A stretch of 64,000 nt of DNA from Glycomyces niveus. Its GTDB lineage: Bacteria > Actinomycetota > Actinomycetes > Mycobacteriales > Micromonosporaceae. The translations under genes and the position numbers were made by a program. The stretch lies in NCBI RefSeq assembly GCF_017592475.1, contig NZ_JAGFNP010000003.1, positions 186,001 through 250,000 on the forward strand, in the 5' to 3' direction. The notes below the pieces were generated by a model. It had not been told where the DNA came from. It worked only from the letters and a program-made list of their open reading frames with translations, and did no database searches. Below are positions 53,207 through 62,326 of this stretch, in pieces. Numbering within the stretch: the first letter of the stretch is position 1; each line of letters begins with the position of its first letter.

Positions 53207-54484
53207 TTAGACGATGATGCCGGCGCCCACGGTGCGGTTGTCGGATTCGTCGATGATGATGAAGCCGCCGGTGGCGCGGTTGCGGCGGTAGTCGTCGCAC
53301 AGGAGCGGCTTGGTCGTGCGGAGCGTGACGCGGCCGATCTCGTTGAGCTTCAGCTCGGTCGCGGCCTCGTCGCGGTGGAGCGTGTTGACGTCGAGCTGGT
53401 ACTGCACGTCCTTGACGATCGCGCGCACGTCGGCGGTGGTGTGCTTGATGGCGTACTTGCCGCGAAGCTTCAGCGGCCGCGACTCGTCCATCCAGCAGAC
53501 CATCGCCTCGATGTCCTGCGAGACGCGGGCCTGGTTGCCCGGGCGGCAGAGCATGTCGCCGCGGGAGACGTCCAGCTCGTCCTCGAGGCGCACGGTGACG
53601 CTCAAGGGCGGGAAGGCCTCTTCGAGCGGGCCGTCGGCGGTCTCGATCGAGGCGATGCGGGACGTGAAGCCGCTCGGCAGCACCATGACCTCGTCGCCGG
53701 GCTTCATGACTCCGGAGGCGACCTGGCCGGCGTAGCCGCGGAAGTCGTGGTTGTCGTTGGAGTGCGGCCGGATCACGTGCTGGACCGGGAAGCGCACGTC
53801 CACGAGGTTGCGGTCCGAGGCGATGTGCACCTTCTCCAAGTGATGGAGGAGGCTCGGGCCCTGGAACCAGGGCATGTTCTCGGAGCGGTTGACCACGTTG
53901 TCGCCCTTGAGGGCCGAGATCGGGATGACCGTCAGGTCCGGCACCTCGAGCTTGGTCGCGAACGCCTTGAACTCGTTCTCGATCTTCTTGAAGACGGCCT
54001 CGTCGTAGTCCACGAGGTCCATCTTGTTGACGCACAGGACCATGTGCGGCACGCGCAGCAGCGAGCACAGGAACGCGTGGCGGCGCGACTGCTCCACGAG
54101 GCCCTTGCGGGCGTCGACCAGGATCAGCGCGAGGTCGGCGGTCGAGGCGCCGGTGACCATGTTGCGCGTGTACTGGATGTGGCCGGGCGTGTCCGCGATG
54201 ATGAACTTGCGCTCGGGCGTGGAGAAGTACCGGTATGCGACGTCGATCGTGATGCCCTGCTCGCGCTCGGAGCGGAGCCCGTCGGTGAGCAGGGCGAGGT
54301 CGGTGTACTCGTCGCCGCGGCCGGCGCTGACGGCTTCGACGGCGTCCCACTGGTCGTCGAAGAGCGCCTTCGAGTCGAACAGGAGGCGGCCGATGAGGGT
54401 CGACTTGCCGTCGTCCACCGAACCGGCCGTGGCGAAGCGCAGCAGCTCGTGCGTGTCCTCGCGGGAGGTCAGGGTGTCCGTCAT
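53207..54484 (-). CDS. cysN: Sulfate adenylyltransferase subunit 1 (GTPase subunit)
   Basis: Regulatory GTPase of ATP sulfurylase, which with CysD makes APS from ATP and sulfate. The 425-residue protein has EF-Tu-like motifs: G1 GSVDDGKSTLIGRLLFD, G3 ADTPGHIQYTRNM, G4 CVNKMDLVDY. There is no APS-kinase (CysC) extension, so that activity must be encoded elsewhere. Its ATG shares one base with the cysD stop (TAATG). Confidence 0.96.
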   Translation of the reverse strand: MTDTLTSREDTHELLRFATAGSVDDGKSTLIGRLLFDSKALFDDQWDAVEAVSAGRGDEYTDLALLTDGLRSEREQGITIDVAYRYFSTPERKFIIADTPGHIQYTRNMVTGASTADLALILVDARKGLVEQSRRHAFLCSLLRVPHMVLCVNKMDLVDYDEAVFKKIENEFKAFATKLEVPDLTVIPISALKGDNVVNRSENMPWFQGPSLLHHLEKVHIASDRNLVDVRFPVQHVIRPHSNDNHDFRGYAGQVASGVMKPGDEVMVLPSGFTSRIASIETADGPLEEAFPPLSVTVRLEDELDVSRGDMLCRPGNQARVSQDIEAMVCWMDESRPLKLRGKYAIKHTTADVRAIVKDVQYQLDVNTLHRDEAATELKLNEIGRVTLRTTKPLLCDDYRRNRATGGFIIIDESDNRTVGAGIIV

Positions 54485-55386
54485 TAGAAGTAGCCTTCCC
54501 GTTTCCGGTCTTCCATCGCGGCCTCGGAGGTCTTGTCGTCACCGCGGGTCGCGCCGCGCTCGGTGATGCGCGTGGCGGCGACCTCGTCGATGATCTCGTC
54601 GATCGTGGTCGCGTCCGAGCGGACGCCGGCCGTCAGCGTCGCGTCACCGACGGTGCGGTAGCGGATCTTCTCCGAGAAGACCTCCTCGCCCTCGCGCGGC
54701 CGGATGAACTCGTTGACGGCGTACAGCATGCCGCCGCGATCCACGACCTCGCGCTCGGAGGCGAAGTACACGTCGGGGAGCGGGATGTCCTCGGCGCCGA
54801 TGTAGCGCCAGACGTCGAGCTCGGTCCAGTTCGACAGCGGGAACACGCGGATCTGCTCGCCCGGGTGGACCCGGCCGTTGTACAGGTTCCACAGTTCGGG
54901 ACGCTGGTTCTTGGGGTCCCATTGGCCGAAGTCGTCGCGGAAGGAGAACACGCGCTCCTTGGCGCGGGCCTTCTCCTCGTCGCGGCGGGCGCCGCCGAAG
55001 AGGGCGTCGAACTGGTACTTCTCGGCCGCTTCCAGGAGCACGGGGGTCTGGATGCGGTTGCGGGTGCCGTCCGGCGGCTCGGTGACCATGCCGCGGTCGA
55101 TCGCGTCCTGGACGGAGGCGACGAGGAGCTGGACGCCGGTCTCTGCCACGCGGCGGTCGCGGTACTCGATGACCTCGGCGAAGTTCTGGCCGGTGTCGAC
55201 GTGCATGACCGGGAAGGGGATGGGCGCGGGGGCGAAGGCCTTCTGCGCCAGGTGCAGCATGACGATGGAGTCCTTGCCGCCGGAGAAGAGCAGCACGGGC
55301 CGCTGACAGGTGGCCGCGACTTCACGGAAGATGAAGATCGCCTCGGCCTCCAGCGCGGCGATGTGGCTGATGCGGTAGTCGCTCAC
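54484..55386 (-). CDS. cysD: Sulfate adenylyltransferase subunit 2 (catalytic)
   Basis: PP-loop ATP pyrophosphatase subunit of ATP sulfurylase. The 300-residue protein has the loop LLFSGGKDSIVMLHLA near residue 33, FPVMHVDTGQNFAEVIEYRD, and PLSNWTELDVWRYIG. The end DRKREGYF is conserved in CysD. GTG start follows AGAGGAG at about ten bases. It is first in the cysD-cysN pair; cysQ lies 75 bases upstream in the same direction. Confidence 0.97.
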   Translation of the reverse strand: MSDYRISHIAALEAEAIFIFREVAATCQRPVLLFSGGKDSIVMLHLAQKAFAPAPIPFPVMHVDTGQNFAEVIEYRDRRVAETGVQLLVASVQDAIDRGMVTEPPDGTRNRIQTPVLLEAAEKYQFDALFGGARRDEEKARAKERVFSFRDDFGQWDPKNQRPELWNLYNGRVHPGEQIRVFPLSNWTELDVWRYIGAEDIPLPDVYFASEREVVDRGGMLYAVNEFIRPREGEEVFSEKIRYRTVGDATLTAGVRSDATTIDEIIDEVAATRITERGATRGDDKTSEAAMEDRKREGYF

Positions 55387-55461
55387 CGGCGCAATGCTCC
55401 TCTCGGCTGACCCCGGTTCGGGGTGTTCGGTTGTCGTAGGGTCCGGTCGGGAACCGGGTGG

Positions 55462-56286
55462 TCAGTTCGTCCCTTTGATGGCCTCGAGCGCGGGCCCGGC
55501 CAGGTCGGGGCGGCAGACCAGCAGGTCCGGAAGGTACGGGTCGGCATTGTTGTACCGCAGCGGGGCGCCATCGATCCGCGTGGCGTGCCAGCCGGAGGCC
55601 AGAGCCACCCCTACGGGCGCGGCGGAGTCCCATTCGAACTGCCCGCCGGCGTGCACATAAGCGTCAACTGTACCGGCGACCACGGCCATGACCTTGGCTC
55701 CGGCCGACCCCATCGGGACGAGTTCCGCCCCGAGCGCGGCGGCCACGGCCTCGGCTTCTGCCGGTGGTCTGGTGCGGGACACGGCGATCCGGGGCTTCCC
55801 CTCGCGCGGCGCGGGGACCGCGTACACCTCATCGGTGCGCAACGTCACACCCTGCGCAGGGAGCGCTACAGCCGAAGCCGTCAGTCCATGGCCCCGTTCC
55901 CACAATGCGACATGCACGGCCCAGTCGTCCCGACCGGCCTCGGAGTACTCGCGCGTCCCATCCAGTGGATCGATGATCCAGACCCGGTCGGCGCTCAGCC
56001 GCTCGGTGCCGATCCGCCCGGCCTCACCCTTGCCCTCCTCGGAGAGCACGGCATCCCCGGGCCGCTCGGCGGCGACGCGCCCCAGCAGGTAGTCATTGGC
56101 CCTGTTGTCCCCGGCGGCCTTGAGCGCCTTGGGATCGGCGAAGCCCATCTCCTCCCGGAGCTTGAGCAGCAACTCCCCCGCACCGGTCGCCAGCTCCGCC
56201 GCGAACGCGACATCACCAGGCGAAGCGGCCTCGGGCGCAGCGGTGGGAACTCCGGTCACCGAAGCGGAGTCAGGGGCGTCATGCAT
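55462..56286 (-). CDS. cysQ: 3'(2'),5'-bisphosphate nucleotidase CysQ
   Basis: Converts PAP (the by-product of sulfotransfer and PAPS reduction) to AMP; it can also act on PAPS. The 274-residue inositol-phosphatase-fold enzyme has SEEGKGE near residue 80, the metal site [16 protein letters not shown] near residue 101, and [15 protein letters not shown] near residue 225. The ATG at 56286 gives the usual length. Placed before cysDN in the same direction, it is likely part of the same sulfate activation unit. Confidence 0.93.
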   Translation of the reverse strand: MHDAPDSASVTGVPTAAPEAASPGDVAFAAELATGAGELLLKLREEMGFADPKALKAAGDNRANDYLLGRVAAERPGDAVLSEEGKGEAGRIGTERLSADRVWIIDPLDGTREYSEAGRDDWAVHVALWERGHGLTASAVALPAQGVTLRTDEVYAVPAPREGKPRIAVSRTRPPAEAEAVAAALGAELVPMGSAGAKVMAVVAGTVDAYVHAGGQFEWDSAAPVGVALASGWHATRIDGAPLRYNNADPYLPDLLVCRPDLAGPALEAIKGTN

Positions 56287-56348
56287 GCGCGCCAGTCTAC
56301 GCTGCAGCCCAACCACGCCCAAATATTGGGCCACCTGATCCCGCCATG

Positions 56349-56369
56349 CGGAAACCCCTCGCGTTTCCG
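56349..56369 (-). terminator. Weak hairpin between the gene at 56394 and cysQ
   Basis: A 7-base-pair stem (CGGAAAC with GTTTCCG, loop of seven) beyond the end of the unknown gene at 56394. Confidence 0.35.
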
Positions 56370-56393
56370 GCCGGCCCGAATCCGGGGTGCTCC

Positions 56394-56933
56394 TCAGGCC
56401 AGGAGACCGAGCACGGACCCGTCTTGGAACGCGATCCGGTGGTAATCCGCCTTGACGCAGTTCGTCGGCTGCTCCTTGTGCACACCCTGGTAATACGCGA
56501 CCGAAGAGGAGTACTCCATGACCGTCGAGCAGGCCATCGGATAAGCGGGAAACTCTTCCTTCCCCCGCAGACTCCGCCCAAGATCCCTGAGCCCGTCCAT
56601 GAACGACGGCTCCTTCAAACTCGGATCGGCAGGCACCAGCTTGAAAACGGTGAGACGCCGATCGGTGAGGATGACACCCGCCTTGGGCACAGTCAGCGCA
56701 TCGGCGACCTGCACGGCCAACCCCGCCGGCGACGGGCTCACCACAACCGCACTCACCCTCGGCTTCCCCTCCTCCCCCGTCGGCTTACGGCGAACCTCCC
56801 GACCGGGCACCTCAAAACTGAACGTGAACGCATCCCGCGCAGCGGACACCACGATCGACTCGCCAGGCACCAAGAACCCGCCGTCCAACACACCCGGCAG
56901 ATCCCGCCCAATCTGAAAATCGCGGTACTTCAT
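56394..56933 (-). CDS. Conserved-looking protein of unknown function
   Basis: A 179-residue soluble protein starting [20 protein letters not shown]. The segment [20 protein letters not shown] is like strands of bacterial PH-like domains (TDRRL is common there), but I cannot assign a family with confidence. It has two Cys residues in the C-terminal half ([23 protein letters not shown]). The ATG at 56933 is chosen because residues before it are Pro/Arg-rich and gene-unlike. Codon use is less GC-extreme than in the neighbours, as in the trio upstream. It is preceded by two inverted repeats. Confidence 0.65.
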   Translation of the reverse strand: MKYRDFQIGRDLPGVLDGGFLVPGESIVVSAARDAFTFSFEVPGREVRRKPTGEEGKPRVSAVVVSPSPAGLAVQVADALTVPKAGVILTDRRLTVFKLVPADPSLKEPSFMDGLRDLGRSLRGKEEFPAYPMACSTVMEYSSSVAYYQGVHKEQPTNCVKADYHRIAFQDGSVLGLLA

Positions 56934-57033
56934 CGCCGGTCCCCTGCCTGTAGGACGCCGAGCTTTCGGGATATCGGTGCGGCAAGGGGCGCTCGTAGAG
57001 CGTGAATCATCGATCCTCCAGGGAGTCGGGGTG

Positions 57034-57078
57034 CATGCCCGCCCAGGGTGAGTTTGCGACGGAACCTGGGCGGGCATG
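57034..57078. repeat. 14-base inverted repeat with a 17-base centre
   Basis: CATGCCCGCCCAGG (57034-57047) and its complement (57065-57078) flank 17 bases. It lies in the 219-base gap between the gene at 56394-56933 and the PPE-like gene. It might be part of a double terminator or an operator for the gene starting at 56933. Confidence 0.55.
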
Positions 57079-57098
57079 AGCTTCGGAGTCAACAAGTA

Positions 57099-57136
57099 GC
57101 GGGACGGCCGGGCCTGATCAGGCATGGCCGCCCCGC
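57099..57136 (-). terminator. Imperfect palindrome after the PPE-like gene
   Basis: A 38-base inverted repeat (57099-57117 with 57118-57136, three mismatches) located 17 bases beyond the stop at 57153. Likely terminator of the type VII-associated trio. Confidence 0.6.
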
Positions 57137-57152
57137 TAGTGAGCGCTTGCGT

Positions 57153-58901
57153 CTAGGCGAGGGGGTCGTTCTCGTCGTTGAAGCGGGCGAGGCCCCAGAT
57201 GTCCTCGTCTTCGGTGAGCCAGGTGCCGGTGTTTGCTTCCTCGTCGTCGCCCACGCCGTTCGCGCCGCGGCCGCCGCCCATCATGCCTCCGGCACCGGCG
57301 CCCGCACGGCCACCCGCTCCGGCGGCCTTGCCGAAGAGGCCCTGGCCCTTGCCGACACCGCCTGCACCGGCGCCACGGCCGGCGCCGCCCGATCCGGTCA
57401 TGCCCGTCATGCTGCCGGTGCCGCCTGCAGCGGGACCGAAGAGCCCGGAACCGGGGCCGAGGCCACCGCCGCCGGCACCCATACCGCCGCCGCCAGCACC
57501 CGTGCCGAGACCCGGCCCGGTCAGGGTGCCGGAACCTGCACCGAGGCCGCCACCCGACGCGAGACCACCGGAGGTGTCGTCATCATCGTCAGTGGAGGAC
57601 TCCCACGGGTTGAGTCCGGTGTCGGTTCCGGGGTTGGAGCCGCTCGGGACGTTGCCGCCACCGAAGTTGTTCGATGTTGCGGGCGGAGTCAGGCCAGCGC
57701 TGCCGGAGCTGTTGACGGAACCGTTCCAGTCACCGCCACCAGGCGGTGAATAGCCAGACTCTGCCAGATCGCCAGCGGATTCGCGGAAGGTCGTGTCTCC
57801 GGACGGCTGGACCGTCGGGACGAACTCGGACGCAGAGGTCTCGGCATCCTGCCAGCGGGCGGTGACTGAATCGTTCTGTTCCGCCGCGCGCGCCTCGTAG
57901 TCTTGCGAGCCTTCCGCATAGTCCTGCTGGGCACGCTCGTTCGCATCCTGCCGGGCCAACTGCTCGGCCTGAGCGCGCAGGGAGGACTCCTGAGAGGGCG
58001 TCAGCGTGGTCGCTTCGGCCTTCTCCTCTGCGTCCATGCCCTTCGTGTCGACCCCGTTGACGTGCTCGGCCTTGAGACGCGTGTAGTGGTACTCGGTTTG
58101 GTCGACGACGTACTCGTTCAGCTCGTTCGTGTACTCGCCGTCGAACCCGCCCATTTCCATGGCGCCCTTGACACCGTCATCCTCACCATCGAGAGCGCAG
58201 CCGTCGCTGATCTCGCACTCGCCCGAGTGGAACGGGGGACGGACGTGGATCTTGGTGTCGGTGAAGAGACTGCCCTCATCCTCGACCCAGTACTGGGGCG
58301 CGGGATAAGGCAGCTCACCGGAGCCGCCACCCTGGAGGTTGTAGATCTCGTCGCCTTTTTGGTTGAGTAGGCCAACCATGCCGGTGGTTTCCGTACCGAT
58401 GTCGGCGGAGATCTGTTCGCAGTTTGCGAACACCGCCTCCATCTGCTCGGCGAAGGCATCGAAGTCGTTGCCCTGCCAGCCGTTCGACAGCTCGGTCAGC
58501 TTGGATCGGAGGATCGGTGCGACGGCGGTGCCTTCGTTGTCGGTGAAGTCGTTGTTGAACATCCCCCACTTGAGCGCGATTTCCTTGAGCGCGTATTTAT
58601 CCGGGTCCGCGGGCCGGACTTGGGCCACCAAGGACTGAACCTCGTCCTGGCTGGGGGCGGCGGTACCCGTGGCAACGCACTTCAAGTTCGAGATCTGGCC
58701 GGTCACGGGAATCGCCGAGACCAACTTGACCCAAGCGTCTTCGGCGGGATTGTGGGTGTTCTGGCAATCGCCGTTGGGGCAGGGGTCGCCACCGAGATAG
58801 GCACCGTCCGCCATCGACTGTTGGCTGTCGATGGCCTCTTGACCTGCAAGGTCGGCGTTTCCTGCGTAGTCCTCGGTCTGGAATTCGATGTTGTCGCCCA
58901 T
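57153..58901 (-). CDS. WXG100/PPE-like type VII secretion-associated protein
   Basis: A 582-residue protein without a signal peptide. Residues 100-190 form helices with a WxG-type turn in SNGWQGNDFDAFAEQMEAVF. A polar middle follows with several Cys residues (ECEISDGCALDG). Residues 380-545 are Gly/Ala/Pro/Ser-rich (GGGGMGAGGGGLGPGSG). The tail DDEEANTGTWLTEDEDIWGL is a recurring end in large actinobacterial WXG/PPE-like proteins. These traits suggest a substrate or surface partner of an ESX (type VII) system, whose core genes are not in this window. It follows the DUF3558 lipoprotein by two bases. Confidence 0.7.
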   Translation of the reverse strand: MGDNIEFQTEDYAGNADLAGQEAIDSQQSMADGAYLGGDPCPNGDCQNTHNPAEDAWVKLVSAIPVTGQISNLKCVATGTAAPSQDEVQSLVAQVRPADPDKYALKEIALKWGMFNNDFTDNEGTAVAPILRSKLTELSNGWQGNDFDAFAEQMEAVFANCEQISADIGTETTGMVGLLNQKGDEIYNLQGGGSGELPYPAPQYWVEDEGSLFTDTKIHVRPPFHSGECEISDGCALDGEDDGVKGAMEMGGFDGEYTNELNEYVVDQTEYHYTRLKAEHVNGVDTKGMDAEEKAEATTLTPSQESSLRAQAEQLARQDANERAQQDYAEGSQDYEARAAEQNDSVTARWQDAETSASEFVPTVQPSGDTTFRESAGDLAESGYSPPGGGDWNGSVNSSGSAGLTPPATSNNFGGGNVPSGSNPGTDTGLNPWESSTDDDDDTSGGLASGGGLGAGSGTLTGPGLGTGAGGGGMGAGGGGLGPGSGLFGPAAGGTGSMTGMTGSGGAGRGAGAGGVGKGQGLFGKAAGAGGRAGAGAGGMMGGGRGANGVGDDEEANTGTWLTEDEDIWGLARFNDENDPLA

Positions 58902-58903
58902 GA

Positions 58904-59629
58904 CTACTGAACCTCCGCAATCCGGTCGTTGACGGTCTGGTTGACCTCAGGAAGATAGGTATCGACGAACCACTGGTTCAGTTCGTCACTGGTGAACTGG
59001 TACGCCGGAGTGCCCTCGTTCCGAAGACCGAAGTCGGCGCCGTAGTTCAGCTGGATGTGGAGGACCCACTGGCCGTCGCGCGCAATCACTTCCACATTGG
59101 GGCTCTCAGCACTGCCGGTCCAGGAGACCAAGGTTCCCTGATCCCAAGGATCGCCGAACTCTTCGGTCTGCGCGTCAGTGCCCTTGGCCGCCTCCGACTC
59201 TGCCGTTGCGATACGGTCCTCGTAGGCGGTCGTGGCCTGCTCTTCGCTCTCGGTGGGAACGATCTTGACCTTGATCTCGCCACCGCCCATGGTGCTGGCG
59301 TACTCGTCTGCGGCGGAGATGCTGATGAGGTCGTTGCAACCAATGGACTCGGGATCCCAGGTGTTGCCGAGCTCAGCACTGCTCGGCTCGCCGCCAGTGT
59401 TGGTGGAAGATCCGTATCCCTCAATACCCATGTATTCCGTGATGGGTTGGAGGTTGCTGAGGACTTCACACGCGTCCCAGGAAGTCATCTCGTCGTAAAC
59501 CGCGTTGCCGCCACCATCGCCGTTAGCGTCGCCGGAGGTGTCGCCGCCTCGTTCGAAGAGGCTGCAGCCACTGAGGAGGAGTGCTGCGACACCGGTCGCG
59601 GCAAAGGTCTTGAAAACAGTGCGCTTCAT
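58904..59629 (-). CDS. DUF3558-like lipoprotein
   Basis: A 241-residue exported protein with a signal peptide and lipobox VAALLLSGC near residue 22. The mature part has the DUF3558 pattern: WDACEVLSNLQPI and GCNDLISISA with two Cys residues that could pair, followed by a beta-rich domain. DUF3558 lipoproteins are frequent near ESX-type proteins in actinomycetes; their function is unknown. It lies 13 bases after the small gene at 59643-59978. Confidence 0.82.
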   Translation of the reverse strand: MKRTVFKTFAATGVAALLLSGCSLFERGGDTSGDANGDGGGNAVYDEMTSWDACEVLSNLQPITEYMGIEGYGSSTNTGGEPSSAELGNTWDPESIGCNDLISISAADEYASTMGGGEIKVKIVPTESEEQATTAYEDRIATAESEAAKGTDAQTEEFGDPWDQGTLVSWTGSAESPNVEVIARDGQWVLHIQLNYGADFGLRNEGTPAYQFTSDELNQWFVDTYLPEVNQTVNDRIAEVQ

Positions 59630-59642
59630 CGGGTGCGGTGTC

Positions 59643-59978
59643 CTAGGTGTTGTTCTCGACGTCGGATTGGCTGGCGTTGAATTCGGCCAGGTTCAATTCT
59701 TCGGCATCGGTGTGGACGCCCAGCGACTCGTTGATGGTCACGATCGCACCATAGAGGTCCGCGCGCAGCTTCTGCAGGTTGTTCCACACTTCTTCGTGGG
59801 CGGCCGCGTAGTCGCGGCGGGCCTGCTGCGAGGAGTCGAGGAGTCCGAACCCGGGCTCGACCCCCAACTCCTCACCAGTGCGAAGCAGCTGAAGCTTCTC
59901 GGTCACGAAGTTGAAGCGCGCCGCGAGTTCGTCGCGGTACGCCTCCAGGTAGGCGGGATCGAGAATGCGCTGAGCCAC
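59643..59978 (-). CDS. Small helical protein, EspC/WXG100-like
   Basis: A 111-residue, all-helical acidic protein (MAQRILDPAYLEAYRDELA..., AAHEEVWNNLQKLRADLYG). The length, the central helical hairpin and a Trp-Asn-Asn turn recall WXG100/EspC-type partners, although the exact WxG is absent. It starts the trio with a DUF3558 lipoprotein and a PPE-like protein, which supports a type VII-related role. A TTTTAACGG stretch just upstream may belong to its promoter. Confidence 0.65.
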   Translation of the reverse strand: MAQRILDPAYLEAYRDELAARFNFVTEKLQLLRTGEELGVEPGFGLLDSSQQARRDYAAAHEEVWNNLQKLRADLYGAIVTINESLGVHTDAEELNLAEFNASQSDVENNT

Positions 59979-60097
59979 GGCGGGGACCTCCGGGGTGTAT
60001 TCGGGCGAAACTTCTGCAAAACCGTCTCGATTTTAACGGTTCGGTGCAACACCGTGTGACCGCGGTGTTCTCGCACCATAGCCAACTCAGACAAGGT

Positions 60098-60125
60098 CGC
60101 CCCGCCCGGCAAGCCGGGCGGGGCG
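60098..60125 (-). terminator. Terminator hairpin after the sugar transferase gene
   Basis: A perfect GC-rich 13-base-pair inverted repeat (60098-60110 with 60113-60125) 15 bases beyond the stop at 60141. Confidence 0.7.
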
Positions 60126-60140
60126 ATGGGTTGCCTTGAG

Positions 60141-61646
60141 TCAGTACGCGCCTTGCGGGCGCAGGATGGCGGTCACGGTGCGGAGCAGGATCACGAAGTC
60201 CAGGGAGAGGTTCCAGTGCTCGACGTAGCGGAGGTCGAGGCGGACGGCCTCTTCCCAAGGGAGGTCGGAGCGGCCGGAGACCTGCCAGAGGCCGGTCATG
60301 CCAGGTTTGACGGCGAGGCGGCGGCGCATGTCGGATTCGTAGGCGGCGACTTCGATGGCGAGCGGGGGGCGGGGGCCGACGAGGCTCATGTCTCCTCTGA
60401 GGACGTTGACGAGTTGGGGGAACTCGTCGATGGAGAAGCGGCGCAGGTACTTGCCGACTTTGGTGATGCGGGGGTCGTCCTTCATTTTGAAGAGGACGCC
60501 GTCGCCTTCGTTGAGGTGGGCGATCTCCGCGAGGCGGCGTTCGGCGTCGAGGTGCATGGTGCGGAACTTCCAGATCGTGAACGGCTGGCCGTCCTTGCCG
60601 ATGCGCTCCTGCTTGAAGAGGGCGGGACCGGGTGAGGTGCAGCGGATCAGGAAGGCGGCGGTCAGGAGGAGCGGGGAGAGCGCGAGCAGGAGCATGGCGG
60701 CGCCGATGCGGTCGACGGCTTCTTTGGCGAGGCGGCGGACGCCGGTGAGGCGGGCGTGGTCGAGGTGGAGCATGGGGAGGCCGTCGACGGGGCGGACGGT
60801 GGTGCGGTCGCCGGCGACGTCGACGAGGGCGGAGGCGACGATGAGGTCGACTTCGCTGCGTTCGAGCTTCCAGGCGAGGCGGCGGAGGGCCTGGCCGTCG
60901 ATTTCGGGACAGCCCAGGACGATCACGGTGTCGGCGCGTTCGGCGGCGACGGCTTCGGCGATGCGGTCGAAGCTGCCGCGGATGCGGGTGTCGAAGTCCA
61001 AAAGCGCCCCGCGGGGTTCGTCGGTGGGCAGGCAGGCCGCGACGACGTTGAGGCCGTGGTAGTGCTCGCGGCGGAGCTGGACGATGAGGGCGGCGACGGA
61101 GGACTCGTGGCCGACGAGGACGACGCGTTTCATGCAGCGGCCGCCGCGGCGCATGCGGTGGAGCCATTTGCGCCAGCCGAAGCGGGCGACGATGGAACAG
61201 GCTGCGGCCGTGGGGATCGCGATCAGGACGAAGACGCGGGAGGTCGGCAGCTCGAGTCCATAGGAGACGATCGCGACGGCGGCGGTGAGCGCGACGGCGG
61301 CGTGGACGATGCGCTGGTACTCCTCGGTGCCGACGAAGAGGTACCGCTTCTCGAAGGCGCGGGAGAGGCCGAGCGCCGCGATCCAGACCGCGGGCAGGGC
61401 GATCAGGGCGAGGGCGTAGACGCGGGTGCCGTCGTTGACGTGGCCGAAGCGGGCGAAGAAGGCCAGGGCCGCGCCGAGGATGCCGGCGGTGACGTCGGAG
61501 GCGATGATGCCCGCGAAGTACTTGCGCTGCCAAGCGGGCGGGCCGCCGTAGGGCCGGGTCGCTTGGGGTCCTATGGAATAGACGCGTCCCCTGGCAGGGA
61601 GGTCGTGCACGCCTTCGAAAGCCGTCGAGTCCGCAACCACTGTCAT
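60141..61646 (-). CDS. Polyprenyl glycosylphosphotransferase (WbaP/CpsE-like)
   Basis: Transfers a sugar-1-phosphate to undecaprenyl phosphate, starting a lipid-linked polysaccharide unit. The 501-residue protein has four N-terminal membrane helices (about residues 43-155), a nucleotide-binding-like CoA_binding_3 domain (MKRVVLVGHESSVAALIV), a fifth membrane helix near residue 320, and the catalytic bacterial sugar transferase domain: FKQERIGKDGQPFTIWKFRT, DPRITKVGKYLRRFSIDEFP, MSLVGPRPP and KPGMTGLWQVSGRS. The last ends RPQGAY as usual. No such enzyme occurs in the 16-28.5 kb locus, so it could serve it. Confidence 0.93.
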   Translation of the reverse strand: MTVVADSTAFEGVHDLPARGRVYSIGPQATRPYGGPPAWQRKYFAGIIASDVTAGILGAALAFFARFGHVNDGTRVYALALIALPAVWIAALGLSRAFEKRYLFVGTEEYQRIVHAAVALTAAVAIVSYGLELPTSRVFVLIAIPTAAACSIVARFGWRKWLHRMRRGGRCMKRVVLVGHESSVAALIVQLRREHYHGLNVVAACLPTDEPRGALLDFDTRIRGSFDRIAEAVAAERADTVIVLGCPEIDGQALRRLAWKLERSEVDLIVASALVDVAGDRTTVRPVDGLPMLHLDHARLTGVRRLAKEAVDRIGAAMLLLALSPLLLTAAFLIRCTSPGPALFKQERIGKDGQPFTIWKFRTMHLDAERRLAEIAHLNEGDGVLFKMKDDPRITKVGKYLRRFSIDEFPQLVNVLRGDMSLVGPRPPLAIEVAAYESDMRRRLAVKPGMTGLWQVSGRSDLPWEEAVRLDLRYVEHWNLSLDFVILLRTVTAILRPQGAY

Positions 61647-61726
61647 GCTCGGATAACGAGCGACGGGACATTGAGTGACGGGATTGTCACCCTGTGGAGT
61701 ACATGAGATTTAGTCCACTGGGGAGG

Positions 61727-62317
61727 CTAAGAAGGCGGAGCGTTGAACTGGTTCTGCGCCAGGACGAAGCCCTTTTCGATGATCGCCTCGACCGCGTCGG
61801 CGGCGAGTTCGATGTTGAGTTCGACCTCGGGGCGCTCGGCTTTGGCGAAGTCCTTGAGGACGAAGTCGGCGGCGTCCTGGCGGCCCGGCGGGCGGCCGAT
61901 GCCGAAGCGGACGCGGGCGTAGTCCTTGGTGCCCAGTGACTTGGTGAGGGAGCGGAGGCCGTTGTGGCCGCCCTCGCCGCCGCCGCGCTTGAGGCGGAGT
62001 TCGCCGAACGGGACGTCGAGCTCGTCGTGGACGGCGATCACCGATTCGGGCGGGACCCCGAAGTACTGGGCGAGCGGTGCGACGGATTCGCCGACGAGGT
62101 TCATGTACGTCAGCGGTTTGACGAGAATGACGCGAGGCCCGCCTACCCCCAAGCGGGCCTCGCAGACTTCGGCGCGGGCCTTGCGGGCCACGGCGAAACG
62201 GGCGCCGACGCGCCGGGCGAGCGCGTCGGCGACCATGAAACCGACATTGTGGCGGTTCGCGGCGTACTTCGGCCCGGGGTTGCCCAGGCCGGCCACGAGC
62301 GTCGGGGTGTCGGTCAT
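61727..62317 (-). CDS. pth: Peptidyl-tRNA hydrolase
   Basis: Releases tRNA from peptidyl-tRNA that drops off ribosomes. The 196-residue protein starts [19 protein letters not shown], with the catalytic His in NRHNVGF, an Asp in [11 protein letters not shown], and [18 protein letters not shown]. The gene follows rplY by nine bases, forming the common rplY-pth pair. Confidence 0.97.
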   Translation of the reverse strand: MTDTPTLVAGLGNPGPKYAANRHNVGFMVADALARRVGARFAVARKARAEVCEARLGVGGPRVILVKPLTYMNLVGESVAPLAQYFGVPPESVIAVHDELDVPFGELRLKRGGGEGGHNGLRSLTKSLGTKDYARVRFGIGRPPGRQDAADFVLKDFAKAERPEVELNIELAADAVEAIIEKGFVLAQNQFNAPPS

Positions 62318-62326
62318 GTCGAGTGC

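Noticed and set aside
55387..55461. Possible SAM riboswitch before the cys genes
   Set aside because: Only 75 bases separate cysD from cysQ, and I could not find the conserved core; the gap is too short.
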